A stretch of 64,000 nt of DNA, from positions 27,615,151 to 27,679,150 of the forward strand of contig CM060118.1 in NCBI GenBank assembly GCA_030522415.1, written 5' to 3'. Source of the stretch: Channallabes apus (Eukaryota > Chordata > Actinopteri > Siluriformes > Clariidae). Below are positions 1-10,640 of this stretch, piece after piece. The notes under the pieces are model-generated. The model did not search any database and was not told where the DNA came from. It saw nothing but the letters and a program-made list of their open reading frames with translations. How positions within the stretch are numbered: position 1 is the stretch's first letter; every line of letters begins with the position of its first letter. Made by a program: the position numbers and the translations under genes.

Positions 1-439
1 AATAACTAAGAACTAACAAAACAAAAAAGCAAAAAACTAATCCTAATTGGCCACATACAGTATATGAAGATATATGCACATATATGAAACCTCAGTCTCC
101 GTGAAAATCTTTTTGAAACACGTCACTAAAATTAACTGAAATGAGAAATATATCTATATAAAGCTTAAAGTGTCTACTTTTAAATGATGCAAGTCACATT
201 GAAAACAAATATTCTCAGTTTATGTAATCCGTATGAAACCAAGGAGAGGCACAGAATTTCTGTCACACTTATATGCTAATGACCAGAGGCAGGACACGCC
301 CACGCGCCAATCACACGGAAATCAGTCCGAGTAATTTACATACTAGACCACGCCCCCGGACACCGGCATGAAAAAACGAACACAGAGAGACAGGTTTGAA
401 AATACTCCGATTCAGTGAGTTTTCAGCACGTTTTGGAAG
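1..439. other. No gene recognised
   Basis: AT-rich DNA followed by a short GC-richer patch (about 290-380) directly upstream of the piggyBac-like start at 440. The patch holds a CCAAT-box-like CCAATCA and GC-rich 'cacgccc' repeats, so it could be an old promoter, but no TATA box or other diagnostic signal is clear. Confidence 0.4.
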
Positions 440-576
440 ATGGCACGCGCTTACACATCCGAGGAAACTCTTCAGAATGTTCTGGAAAGTTTACATTTAC
501 CTCAGAAGAAGACTGTGTGACTCCGACGACGAACAGGAGCATTTTGAACAGAGAATAGACCCATGCTACACTGGGT
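440..576 (+). pseudogene. Possible N-terminus of a piggyBac-like transposase
   Basis: From the ATG at 440 a short frame reads MARAYTSEETLQNVLES and then hits a stop. The next frame continues with an acidic stretch (DSDDEQEHFEQ, about 520-560). piggyBac-like transposases typically begin with a basic MARxYTxEE-like start followed by an acidic serine/aspartate region, so this fits a frameshifted N-terminus. A GT resembling a splice donor follows at 575. The call leans on the better-supported C-terminal fossil at 1311-1645 on the same strand; alone it would be weak. Confidence 0.35.
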
Positions 577-1310
577 AAGTTATTAAGTCTTATATAACTC
601 GTATTCTGATAATATTAAACTAATATTAGTAAATATTTTCCTCACTACAGCTAGCTCTTGTCAGCTTGTGTGACACATTGGCTTTCAATGCCATTTATAT
701 AGTTTAGTTAAATCATGCTAACATGCTACATCATGTAGCACAAACATGATATTTCCCGGTGGCTAAGCTAATGCCTTATGGAGTTTACAGATGTTTATAT
801 TCACCTTGTTTTGGATAGCTTTAGATTATGGTTGCTAATGTGTATTTGGCTCCATTTTGGTTAGCTTATAACACTGCTATCGGTAATGTTATTTAGCACA
901 AACAAGCAAGTTGCAGGTGGCTAAAATACTGCCTTATGTAGCTAAGTGATGCTTATGAATATTTCTTTGGTGTAAATGTATATAATCCCTTTTGTTTAGC
1001 GTGTATTTACAAATACCTGATAAGATGTAATTGTTTAGAATGTGTTCAATATGTGTGTAATGTCCAGTGGATGGTGTTTTTTAAAACTCAAATTGAATTA
1101 TGGCTGCAGTGTGTAGTATTATCTATCACCATCATTGATGCTGTCATGTGACCTACAGAAGAGAGGTGTATATTTTTCATGTTGAAGTGTGGATACATTT
1201 TTGGTCATCTCTGTACTGTATATATTGTGCATCCATATTAATTGCACATCCATTTACTCTGAACAGTATAGGTTAACATTTTTTTATTTATTTGTTTTTA
1301 GGAATGTGTC
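577..1310. other. No gene recognised between the two piggyBac-like fragments
   Basis: AT-rich non-coding sequence. The central part of a piggyBac transposase would be expected here if the two flanking fragments belong together, but I see no recognisable remnant. It could be an intron-like insertion or a deletion scar. Confidence 0.4.
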
Positions 1311-1648
1311 TGCATCACCCTTGCCTTCACCAGCCCCTCACATCAGGACACGCAAGCTCCGTTCAGATGGACCTCTTGTATTTGTGAAGTGGATGGACAC
1401 ACGAGAAGTATCTACCTGTTCTACCATCCATTCTGCTTTACAGTAGACGTGGTGAAGATGAGGGTGAAATTACAAGGTACATGGACTACAAAGACATTTC
1501 CATGTCCTGTGATTGCGTACAACCAGCACATGGGGAGTTGATCACTCTGATCAGCTATTACAATACTATACTACACAGCACAAAACAATGAAGTCGTACA
1601 GAAATATTTCTCTACACTGCTTGGACATTGCTCCCACCAATGCTTACC
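1311..1648 (+). pseudogene. piggyBac-like transposase fossil, C-terminal catalytic part
   Basis: piggyBac-type (DDE_Tnp_1_7) transposases cut and paste DNA at TTAA sites. The frame ending at 1446 carries KWMDTREVSTCSTIH, matching the family signature KWxDxRxVxxxSTxH. A second frame (about 1518-1640) carries YNQHM followed, after a frameshift, by GVDHSDQLLQYY and KSYRNISLHCLDIAPTNAY, matching the YNxxMGGVDxxDQ...YY and KxYxxIFxHxLDIAxxNAY blocks. At least two frameshifts separate the pieces and upstream catalytic blocks are missing, so the copy is dead. No TTAA-flanked terminal repeats were identified. I cannot say whether it derives from a transposon copy or from a domesticated PGBD-like gene. 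Confidence 0.75.
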
Positions 1649-3678
1649 CTGCATGTATGTTTTGTACAGTTTTTTTTTTTTAATCTTGCACTGTTTTACT
1701 CTGAATGTCTGTCTTTTTTCAGTTTTTATTTTGTACTGTTCCTGTTGCAGTTTTACCCTGCATGTAAACAAATGTCCAGAATGTCCAGATTATCATTAAT
1801 CTGCATTTATACATAAAATCCTATTAACTATTGGGAAGCTAAACATAAGAATCAGTATGAAACATGAAAAGTTTCTAAAAGTTGCCAATAAATTAATATT
1901 GTGATGTGAAATAATTTTTCAGATTGAAGTTATAAAGGGCTCTGGGGTGTTTTGCCAGGCAGAAGCGTGGAGAGCAGCCCGCCTTGCCACCTCTGCTACT
2001 GCCATGGTACGGAATCTGCTGCTGGGCACCTTCGACTTGGAGACTTGACCAAATTAAAAAGGTAGCCATTATTGGTGAGTAAATGCATAATGCGTTGAGA
2101 AGGGAAAACAAAACATTTAAGACTTTATAAGTTCACAACTTTAACCATAACCTACTTGTATCAATGTTTATTAGCCATCAATGGAGACTGCATAAGGTAG
2201 AGCACCCATTATTGTTACTGTATCTGCTTGGGACCTATAATAGTAATTCATCACTTGCTCACTTCTTAATCCTACCTTTCCTCTTCTAAAGCCACATTAT
2301 ATTGCGCTGTAAGGTGTGTAGTCCTCTATTTTGTAGAACATATAGTGTTGCAAATAACCTCGTGGCACTAATTGTTGTTGTCTGAAGTTTTAATAAATAA
2401 TCATAATGCTGTCAAAAATAATGTCATAAATAGATTTTCTTTATCAATTAACTTCTATTAATTAAATAAAATTTTTAATGTAAATTTTTAAAGTTTAATG
2501 GAATGGCTGTGTGAAAGATGCTGAAGCTGACGTGCCAATGGTCTTTTATATTAATGTTGTTCGGAAGCCTGTGTAATGATGTAGTTTCGACATCTATCGA
2601 CTGAACAGCGTTTTTTCGACTTGTTTTCATGTTATTGTTGTTCAGCAATGGCATGGACGTGATGTTTTGGCAAAAGAAGGGTGGGATGGTGGTTGATGGT
2701 GACTGAAAGCGGTGACTGAGTAGATTGGACGTCACAGCAGCTCGTGAAAAGGCAGAGCTACTTTATGCAGGCTGTGTGCATTCTACTGTGGATTGACTGT
2801 TTTGAAACTTATATGGTAGTTACATAGCCCCTAGACCTCAGTTACCATGAAAAAAGCCATGAAATTTCAGTTTTGACCATATGGGATCTTAAACAAGGAC
2901 GTCATCTTTTTTTAATTATTGTTTGTTCGGGGAGGAATTATAGACCACAATGTCAGCATGATCTTGTGTTGTTACCTTATCACTTCTTGTGTGCGTTTGG
3001 CTGTAGCTTGCACACCAGACAGAGTTGTTGGTGATTCTTCCTATTGTAAAGTCATGCAGTGTGTAATCTCCTGTCGCCAATTCATTGTGCAGTGAGAACA
3101 CAGCAGCAACTAAATGCTACCACAGATAGTACAGTGTGAAAACAACGGTGATCCGATGACTTTGAAAATCATGCAGTGTGAGTTTGAGGAGAAGGTAAAA
3201 AGCAATGCAAAACAAATAATGTACAGTTTATGTTGTCATTACTTTGCTCTCAAACTAAATGCAATGTAATAATAGGCGTTATTTAATAATAACATTAACA
3301 GTGCAGCATGCATCTAACTCTGGGTAAAAAGCTTATAATAAAATCACCAAAATAAGTCTTCATGTTAAGAATAAATATGCAAACAGTACGGTATCTGAGC
3401 GTACGGATTGGAAATTTGTGCATACAGTTTGTTAATCCGTGGCCACGATTTGTTAAACTGAGGGAACAGTTTAAGTATTTGTGAGTGCAGGGGACAAATT
3501 GCAAAACCGTCGCCACGGATTGATTTTTTTTAAATTTATTTATTTTTTTGGTCCTACAGGTTTTTTTTTTTTTTTTTTTTGCACATAAAAGACTACATTG
3601 TTACATTAAGTATATTTGTTTTCATAGCATTGAATATGTACATTGTAGGACAACATTTGCAGATTGTGAAATAACACA
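1649..3678. other. No gene recognised; AT-rich spacer
   Basis: About 2 kb without a supportable gene. Short open frames on both strands (for example 2475-2735 minus and 2916-3101 minus) have no recognised motif. A 19-base T run lies near 3561-3580, just before the Tc1 element. A GC-richer segment near 1930-2050 could be a broken continuation of the piggyBac-like gene, but no conserved block is readable. Confidence 0.4.
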
Positions 3679-3680
3679 TA

Positions 3681-3858
3681 CAGGTCCTTCTCAAAAAATT
3701 AGCATATTGTGATAAAGTTCATTATTTTCTGTAATGTACTGATCATCATTAGACTTTCATATATTTTAGATTCATTACACACAACTGAAGTAGTTCAAGC
3801 CTTTTATTGTTTTAATATTGATGATTGTGGCATACAGCTCATGAAAACCCAAAATCCC
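3681..3858 (+). repeat. Left terminal inverted repeat of Tc1 copy 1
   Basis: A 178-bp arm that pairs with 4880-5057. Differences are few; one visible case is 'gatcatcatt' here against 'gataaacatt' in the partner. Confidence 0.92.
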
Positions 3859-4011
3859 AAAAATCTCAAACAATTAGCATATCATGAAAAGGTTCTCTAA
3901 ACGAGCTATTAACCTAATCATCTGAATCAACTAATTATCTATAAACACCTACAAAAGATTCCTGAGGCTTTTAAAAACTCCCAGCCTGGTTCATTACTCA
4001 AAACCGCAATC

Positions 4012-4806
4012 ATGGGTAAGACTGCCGACCTGACTGCTGTCCAGAAGGCCATCATTGACACCCTCAAGCAAGAGGGTAAGACACAGAAAGACATTTCTGA
4101 ACGAATAGGCTGTTCCCAGAGTGCTGTATCAAGGCACCTCAGTGGGAAGTCTGTGGGAAGGAAAAAGTGTGGCAGAAAACGCTGCACAACGAGAAGAGGT
4201 GACCGGGCCCTGAAGAAGATTGTGGAGAAGGACCGATTCCAGACCTTGGGGGACCTGCGGAAGCAGTGGACTGAGTCTGGAGTAGAAACATCCAGAGCCA
4301 CCGTGTACAGGCGTGTGCAGGAAATGGGCTACAGGTTGCAAATTTTGCATGTCATTCGGAAATCAAGGTGCCAGAGTCTGGAGGAAGACTGGGGAGAGGG
4401 AAATGCCAAAATGCCTGAAGTCCAGTGTCAAGTACCCACAGTCAGTGATGGTCTGGGGTGCCATGTCAGCTGCTGCTGTTGGTCCACTGTGTTTTATCAA
4501 GGGCAGGGTCAATGCAGCTAGCTATCAGGAGATTTTGGAGCACTTCATGCTTCCATCTGCTGAAAAGCTTTATGGAGATGAAGATTTCATTTTTCAGCAC
4601 GACCTGGCACCTGCTCACAGCGCCAAAACCACTGGTAAATGGTTTACTGACCATGGTATTACTGTGCTCAATTGGCCTGCCAACTCTCCTGACCTGAACC
4701 CCATAGAGAATCTGTGGGATATTGTGAAGAGAAAGTTGAGAGACACAAGAATCTGCAAAAGCATTCCCGACCAAGTATTGAGTGCAGAACTGAACATAAT
4801 TATATG
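4012..4806 (+). pseudogene. Tc1-like transposase, internally deleted
   Basis: Tc1 transposases bind the element ends through paired helix-turn-helix domains and cut DNA with a DD34E core. The ATG at 4012 opens MGKTADLTAVQKAIIDTLKQ followed by helix-turn-helix sequence (CSQSAVSRHLSGKS). The frame then breaks near 4320 and resumes in another frame with FGNQGARVWRKTGE, MVWGAM, a catalytic aspartate in FQHDLAPAH and the glutamate block [11 protein letters not shown] (about 4690). The stretch that normally links the HTH half to FGNQG, including the first catalytic aspartate (SDESKF block), is missing. The C-terminus after about 4770 is also cut and replaced by unrelated residues ending at a stop at 4805-4807. 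The protein would be inactive. Confidence 0.9.
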
Positions 4807-4879
4807 AAGGTTGACTATTTTTGTATTAAAAACACTTTTCTTTTATTGGTCGGATGAAATATGCAAATTTTTTGAGATA

Positions 4880-5057
4880 GGGATTTTGGGTTTTCATGAG
4901 CTGTATGCCACAATCATCAATATTAAAACAATAAAAGGCTTGAACTACTTCAGTTGTGTGTAATGAATCTAAAATATATGAAAGTCTAATGTTTATCAGT
5001 ACATTACAGAAAATAATGAACTTTATCACAATATGCTAATTTTTTGAGAAGGACCTG
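4880..5057 (-). repeat. Right terminal inverted repeat of Tc1 copy 1
   Basis: Reverse-complement partner of 3681-3858, ending at the TA duplication at 5058-5059. Confidence 0.92.
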
Positions 5058-5059
5058 TA

Positions 5060-5924
5060 TATTAAAAAAAATCTAATGTGTGCATTGTATCTATGGAAGA
5101 TTGTAGGACATTTCAAAACATATGTTGCATATCTGTACATTTGTAAAAGTCACATTTCCAAAAATTTAGGACCCACCTTCTGTCATTCATAAACAACTAC
5201 CACTCCAAGTTTTTAGAGCATTGTATAGTTCTAACCTTTTGTTTGTTTTTCATTCTTTAGATGCACTACTACAACAACAGCTGAAAGCTGAAGAAAAGGA
5301 GGCCACAGAGTTTCTTTACTTCAACAGTTCAGAAATGGCTTCGTTATGCCCCAGAACGGCTGGGGGGAATTGCTCGTGGTGGAAAACCATAAGTTCAGAC
5401 TCATGTCTTATTATCTGTTTTGCTGAGTAAATACATTTCAACTTACGAATAATGTTTCAGTCATCTGTTGTGTTTCTGACTTGGTTGTTTCTATTTGCAT
5501 TTGACTGAATTTTGCTGAGGCAGGCTGCCATTTTTATATTATGGTTTTCCAGTCTCTTCTCTTGGCAGTTAGATTCTGTTTTATGAATTCAGAATTAACA
5601 ATCTCTTCTAATAGTTCTCTTCTAAAAAGTCATATTGTCATCCAGTTTATAATAATTTGTATGTAAGTTGTAGTGTGTTTTATTATATAGTTGTTTTATT
5701 GTAATTGTGATGTTACTTCCTGTTTAAATGGGTATGGAGCATAAATAAATAAATATGTTTACATGTAAACTGAAGGATGTTGAGTTACTGACTTTTTGTT
5801 TAAAAAAAAAAATTAAAAAAAAAAGCTTTTCAGCCCTACATGGTCTCTGATTTAAAGAAATAAATCAAAACGGACATGATTTACTGTCATAGAATCTTGC
5901 TGTTCATAAAGCAAGACTAAACTA
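5060..5924. other. No gene established; one exon-like segment
   Basis: A segment near 5262-5430 is preceded by a pyrimidine-rich tract ending in TTTAG and reads openly for about 55 codons, rich in Q, K and E. A different frame over the same bases reads RRPQSFFTSTVQKWLRYAPE. I do not recognise either. Polyadenylation-like AATAAA motifs follow near 5744-5755. A real exon cannot be claimed from this alone. Confidence 0.3.
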
Positions 5925-6150
5925 TAATTGTTTCAATGTTGATTCAATGTAAAATAAGTGATTGAATTTACGTTGAACAAACATTGATTTTATGCCCATC
6001 TTGATCTATTTTTCATCATTGAAATAACATTATTTCAAGGTGCAAACCTGATGAAAAATCAACGTTTAACATTGAAATTTCAACATTGATTCAATGACAA
6101 GTTGGTTGATGCTTTAATGTTGATTCAACGATGATTCAATGTTGTTCTGC
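5925..6150. repeat. GTTGATTCAATG-rich block, probable MITE remnant
   Basis: The motif GTTGATTCAATG and close variants (CATTGATTCAATG, GTTGATTCAACG, GTTGAACAAACATTG) recur at least six times in both orientations. A symmetric part pairs 'tttttcatcattgaa' with the reverse complement near 'gatgaaaaatcaacg'. Such interleaved inverted motifs suggest a palindromic non-autonomous DNA element. No target duplication was found. Confidence 0.5.
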
Positions 6151-6816
6151 TATCTGGGACGTTTTTAAATCACTAATTACAGAGATAAAGAAATCACAAT
6201 TGAGGAATATTAAGTCAATTAAAAAACAATATTTGCACATTTTAATAATAATAAAAAAAGATTAAATCAAAATAAAGCAATTACTTACTAAATGTTTACA
6301 TTGTTTAATCTGCAGTGATGACTGAGACAAAGGAAACAGATGAGCATCACTAAGCCAGGTATATTGAGGTTTAAATGCTTCAAAGGAGTGATAATGATCT
6401 GCAAATTATGCGACCCAAAACCTGTGGCTATATTAGCATTTCACACTCAGCATCCAACCTGCAAAAACATGTACATTAATTAACTGAGTGAGCTAGATGA
6501 GCTAGCTAATGGACTCTGTATTAAACTGATTAAACCTTTAGCCCAAAATGTGTTTCTATGCAAAGAGATAAATAAAACATTGAATAACTGTGTTTTGTTG
6601 CTTTACTAATTATGCTTAGCCTTTTATAATATAATACAGTCTCTTTGCTAAACTCATCAAAATTGCTTAGTGATCTATTTATCGATCTATCAAGAAAGTA
6701 CCCTTTTCTCTTTAATAAAGTATTGTACCAGGCATAATTAATTAATTAATTAATTTAGTCCCTCTTTTACTGTTTGTTCCACATGCTTTTTTGGAAAAAC
6801 ACTTAATTGGTTAAAG
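6151..6816. other. No gene recognised
   Basis: AT-rich sequence leading up to the hAT target duplication, with a short (TTAA)n tract near 6737-6756. Confidence 0.45.
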
Positions 6817-6979
6817 CTAATATTTAGGACTGCAACAACTAATCGATAAAAATCGATAATTATCAATAATGAAATTCGTTGTCAACTAATGCCGTTATCG
6901 ATTAGTTGGGCTGCTCACGTTATTGAGGAGCGCGACCACAAGATGCACAAATACACACAGACACACAGCTGCTCGCGCA

Positions 6980-7078
6980 ATGGAGTTTACACAAGCGTTT
7001 GCAGGAAAAAGCGCGCGCCCCAAATCCTCCAAGGTATGGGAGCAATTTACATTAAACGCCTCTTATCGGGCGTTAAAA
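6980..7078 (+). pseudogene. hAT transposase N-terminal fragment (BED zinc-finger start)
   Basis: From the ATG at 6980 about 33 codons read MEFTQAFAGK and then KSSKVWEQFTLNA. A K(S/T)SxVWxxFT start is typical of the BED zinc finger that begins many hAT transposases. The two cysteines and the His-x-His part that should follow are absent and the frame closes, so only the front of the domain survives. It lies about 155 bp inside the left end of the hAT element, the expected place for the start of its gene. Confidence 0.6.
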
Positions 7079-7695
7079 TCGAGCGTTTTCTGCCGTTCGT
7101 AGTGTCCGGTGAGCGTGGATGAAGTGCCGAGGGTTTTCTACACATAGGAATCAATGAGTGTTCACACGGGCTTTGGTGACGTGCGTTTGTCCGGCTGCGC
7201 GGTTGTACGGTGTCAAAAAAAAAAAACCGTTGCATGCAGCTTTTTCTTGGTGTTCAAATCCCAACGAACGCAAGGAAAACACTTCTAGTTCGTTTTCTCC
7301 ACGTTCATTTTACACTTCGGATGACTGGATATATCCCATGATCCTACAGGCTATACAGAGGGAAATGCAGAAAAAGGGCAAAATAAACAGAGTGAACCCA
7401 GTAGCGGCGAGTTTTCTCTCTCCCTACGTCGCCGTATTACGAGAATGTCTAGTATAGCAAAGTGATCTATATATTTATTTGTATTATTTTTTTTATTGAG
7501 ACCAAAAAAAAGGGTAAAATACACACGAGAGGATCGAAATAAACTGTAAACCATGAAAAGGATGTACAGTAGTAGACACGTCAATTAAAAATATCATAAT
7601 CTAAAAATCTATTCTTATTATTAAGTTGAATTAATTTAAGAGAATTTAAAATTGAGGTCATTCTTAATAACTGAATGTCAATGTATTTTTTAAAA

Positions 7696-7698
<3 letters not shown>
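7079..7698. other. hAT interior without recognisable coding
   Basis: Mixed-composition DNA inside the hAT element. An open frame at 7158-7457 (plus) carries no motif I recognise. This may be sequence captured by, or inserted into, the hAT copy. Confidence 0.4.

Positions 7699-7748
<50 letters not shown>
7699..7748. repeat. (AT)n microsatellite
   Basis: About 24 uninterrupted TA units inside the hAT element. Confidence 0.95.
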
Positions 7749-7753
<5 letters not shown>

Positions 7754-7925
7754 TATATACACACAGTCAACTTGCCATCTGCAATTACTGTTAAAAACAA
7801 AAATGTTGATTTACAAAAAATAAGGTTTAAATGTCACAATTAAAGATTATTAAACTCTATGAGGCTATTGCATTTTTTAAAGTTTACTTTTGTACATAAT
7901 ACCCTGATTTATGGTTTAATATAGT

Positions 7926-7968
7926 TAAGCAAAACATCAAATTAAAGCGTCTAGCTTTTATCCAATTA

Positions 7969-8047
<79 letters not shown>

Positions 8048-8150
8048 TAGATAGATAGATATTATATGCAGATGGCAAGCTGACAGTGATTTATATATAT
8101 AAGCAAAACGTCAAATTAAAGAAGCGCTTAGCGTTTATCCGATTAATCGA
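7926..8150 (+). repeat. Imperfect direct repeat flanking an (AT)n/(GATA)n array
   Basis: AAGCAAAACATCAAATTAAA (7927) recurs as AAGCAAAACGTCAAATTAAA (8101), each followed by a 'TTTATCCxATTAATCGA' stretch. A long (AT)n array with a short (GATA)n tail lies between them (7973-8061). In addition 'AACTTGCCATCTGCA' near 7769 is inverted as 'TGCAGATGGCAAGCT' near 8068. Slippage or a small nested MITE in the hAT subterminal region would explain this. Confidence 0.75.
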
Positions 8151-8179
8151 AACAATAATCGGCCAACTAATCGACTATC

Positions 8180-8552
8180 TGTCACGAACTAACCGGAGAT
8201 GAGCAGAAGACGTAGCTTAGCGGTTAGCCCTTTGTTGCGTGAATGGTAAACCCAAACGCGGAAGTGCACGAATAGGCAGGATAATTACGCTATTTAGTCT
8301 AAGGACTCTCACGATAGAAAGAGCAAGGGAAAGACACAAATCAAACCCGCGTCCTATAAACACACACTCAAACAGGAAGCAAGACCAGGAAAGTGAGTAC
8401 TCACGGTTTGGCGAACGATTCCGAAATGGCATCGGGCGAACTCAATGACTGAGCGGTAAGCCATCGTTTGTTTACATCTTTTATACTTCCTGGTTTGGCG
8501 CCCGCCTTACTTCCGGGTCCTAGTGCCGGGCGCAGATTGAGTGTGCATGACA
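8180..8552 (-). repeat. 3' LTR of the Gypsy element (complete, 373 bp)
   Basis: In element orientation it starts TGTCATGCACAC and ends GTTCGTGACA. A purine-rich tract (CAGGGGGGTAC on the minus strand) abuts it at 8553-8563, fitting a polypurine tract. A TATA-like GTATAAAAGA lies on the minus strand at 8477-8486. Confidence 0.93.
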
Positions 8553-8605
8553 GTACCCCCCTGTCCAGGACCGGCTCCAGACGGTCCTGGGGTGGAGGAT
8601 ACCCT

Positions 8606-8755
8606 ATGACGGTAGTCTCTGATGAGTTCGGGGTCGAGGATGAACCGGGCCGGAATCCAGGATCGCTCCTCGGGGCCATAACCCTCCCAGTCGACTAGAT
8701 ATTGGATGCCTCTGCCCCGAGGTCGCGAATCCAGGATTCTGCATACGGTATAGGC
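8606..8755 (-). pseudogene. Chromodomain at the C-terminus of Gypsy integrase
   Basis: About 50 residues read [20 protein letters not shown] followed by [16 protein letters not shown]. This matches the chromodomain pattern of an aromatic-x-V-E/C-x-I-L start, YLVKWxGY and the W(E/I)P block. In chromoviruses this domain tethers integrase to modified histones and biases insertion. It lies at about residues 119-168 of an open frame running 9109 to 8507, which continues into the 3' LTR. The conserved glutamate of VExI is replaced by cysteine (VCRI), which could weaken histone-tail binding. Confidence 0.88.
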
Positions 8756-9945
8756 AGGACCACCGTCGATGATTCGGGGAGGAGGAGCAGGGGGGGTGGG
8801 TGGAACCATAGGTGATGTAGTGAAGGGTTTGAGCTGTGAAGTGTGAAATACTGGGTGAATTCGGAGCGCCGCAGGCAGCTGGAGCCGGTAGGTGACAGGG
8901 TTGATTCTGAGGTGGCTGTGATATGGTCCGATGAACCTGGGTGATAGCTTCTTTGACTCAGTGTGTAAATGAAGATTTCTTGTAGATAGCCAGACCTTAT
9001 CACCTACGTTATACAACGTCCCGGGGGGTGTCGGCGGCGATGTTGAGCAGCATAGCGGGTGTTGGCTTGTTGGATGGCTTGGTTGGCTTGGGTCCAGAGC
9101 CGCCGACACCTGCGGACCAACTGTTGGGCTGAGGGTACGTCAACCTCTGGTTCTTGGTGTTCGAACATCGGAGGTTGAAAACCGTGGCATACCTCGAACG
9201 GACTGAGATTGGTGGCAGAGGAGACGTGAAGGTTGTGAGACAACTCAGCCCATAGGAGGTAGCGAGCCCAGGAGCGCTGGTGATCGGCAACGAAGCATCT
9301 CAAATAGCGCTCCAGTTGTTGGTTGGCCCGCTCCGTCTAACCATTGGTCTGGGGATGGTACCCAGAAGATAGGCTGCAGGTGGAATTGATCAGACGGCAG
9401 AAGGCCTTCCAGAACCGGGCAGTGAACTGGGGCCCTCTGTCCGAGACGATGTCTTTGGGGAACCCATGCAGGCGGACTACGTGCTCTAATATCAGCTCCG
9501 CGGTGTCCTTGGCTGACGGGAGTCCGGATAGGGCCACCAGGTGCACGGCTTTGGAGAAACGGTCGATGATGGTCAATATGGTAGTCTTTCCTTCTCAATC
9601 CGGCAGGCCCGTGATGAAATCGATGGCAATGTGCGACCAGGGTCGACGGGAAATAGGGAGTGGTTGGAGTTCCCCCGGGGTCGGCTGATTGGTGTCTTTA
9701 GCCCTGGCGCACACTGGGCACGCCTGGACGAACTCGCCGATGTCCCGGGCCATGGAGGGCCACCAGAAGGCTCGCTGGATAAATTGTAGAGAGCGTCGGG
9801 TGCCTGGGTGTCCGGAGATGGGTGAGGTGTGGCCCCATTGCATCACTTCAGTTCTCATTGTTAGGGGCACGTAGAGACGTCCAGGCGACGCACCTGCCGG
9901 TTCGTTCTCCGTTGCCTGTGCCTGGCGGACCCTGGTCTCCAAATC
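8756..9945 (-). pseudogene. Gypsy integrase, with stops and a frameshift
   Basis: Integrase inserts the cDNA copy into the genome. In order, the minus strand shows a His-Cys zinc-binding segment (WGHTSPISGHPGTRR ... CPVCARAK, about 9720-9840), then the DD35E core. The first Asp is in SHIAIDFITGLPD, the second in [10 protein letters not shown], and the Glu in TERANQQLERY. After the core comes the GDKVWLST and [10 protein letters not shown]-terminal module. Internal stops follow TGLPD (near 9597) and GYHPQTNG (near 9338). A frameshift near 9020-9060 separates the core from the C-terminal module. The enzyme cannot be made in one piece. Confidence 0.93.
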
Positions 9946-10640
9946 CCAGTGGATAGGTGCAATGATTTTGGATGGTGGGAGGACAGGCGCGGGTTCCGCC
10001 CGGGTGACGTCTTCTTCATACTGTCAGGAGAGGGCGTCGGCCTTGGTGTTCTTAGACCCCGGGCGGTAGGACAGATGGAAGTTGTACTGTTCAAAGAATA
10101 GTGCCCCTCGCGCCTGCCTCGGGTTGAGCTGTTTTAGACTACGGATGGTGATGAGGTTTTGATGGTCAGTCCAGATAATGAATGGCTCCCTGGCGCCCTG
10201 GAGCCAGTGACGCCATTCCTCCAAAGCCCACTTTATGGCCAGCAGCTCGCGGTCCCCTACACCGTATCGCTGCTGAGTGGCGTCAAATTTTTTGGAGAAG
10301 AAACTACAGGGGTGTAGTTTCTGATCTGGACCTCGCTGGGAGAGAACAGCCCCAGCGCCCACATCTGAGGCGTCCACCTCCACAACGAATGGTTTGCTTG
10401 CGTCTGGATGGAGAAGAATTGGAGCGGTGGTGAAGCGTTGACAGAGTCTCTGGAAAGCTGAGATGGCGACGGAGTTGAGAGTGAAAGGGGATGATGAGGG
10501 TCGGGTCAGAGCAGTTAGGGGGGCGGCAACCGTACTGTAGTCCCGAATAAAGCGACGATAGAAGTTCGCAGTTAGACGATAGAAGTTGCTTGAGGGTCTT
10601 GGGTAGGGGCCAATGACGCACAACTTCGAGTTTCTGCGGG
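9946..10640 (-). pseudogene. Gypsy RNase H domain
   Basis: RNase H degrades the RNA strand of the RNA:DNA hybrid. The open frame 10671-10024 carries [20 protein letters not shown] (end of the RT connection region), then [37 protein letters not shown] and IIWTDHQNL, matching the D-E-D catalytic pattern of Ty3/Gypsy RNase H, and ends KADALS. It is in a different frame from the upstream RT, with a short duplicated or inserted segment near 10560-10620. All catalytic motifs are intact within this piece. Confidence 0.93.

Larger units (their letters stand above)
3681..5057 (+). mobile_element. Tc1-like DNA transposon with long terminal inverted repeats
   Basis: The element begins CAGGTCCTTCTCAAAAAATT and ends with the reverse complement (ending GAAGGACCTG), and is flanked by TA on both sides (3679-3680 and 5058-5059), the usual Tc1/mariner target duplication. 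The inverted repeats run 3681-3858 and 4880-5057 and are close to identical over 178 bp. Between them lies one transposase gene on the plus strand (4012-4806) with internal deletions. The ends look complete, so the copy could in principle be mobilised in trans, but it cannot encode its own full enzyme. Confidence 0.93.

Noticed and set aside
3709..5029. Matching short peptides starting MIKFIIFCNVL at both Tc1 ends
   Set aside because: They are readings of the terminal inverted repeats, not genes.
7884..8078. Open frame of alternating Ile/Tyr as a repeat protein
   Set aside because: It is only translation of the (AT)n microsatellite.
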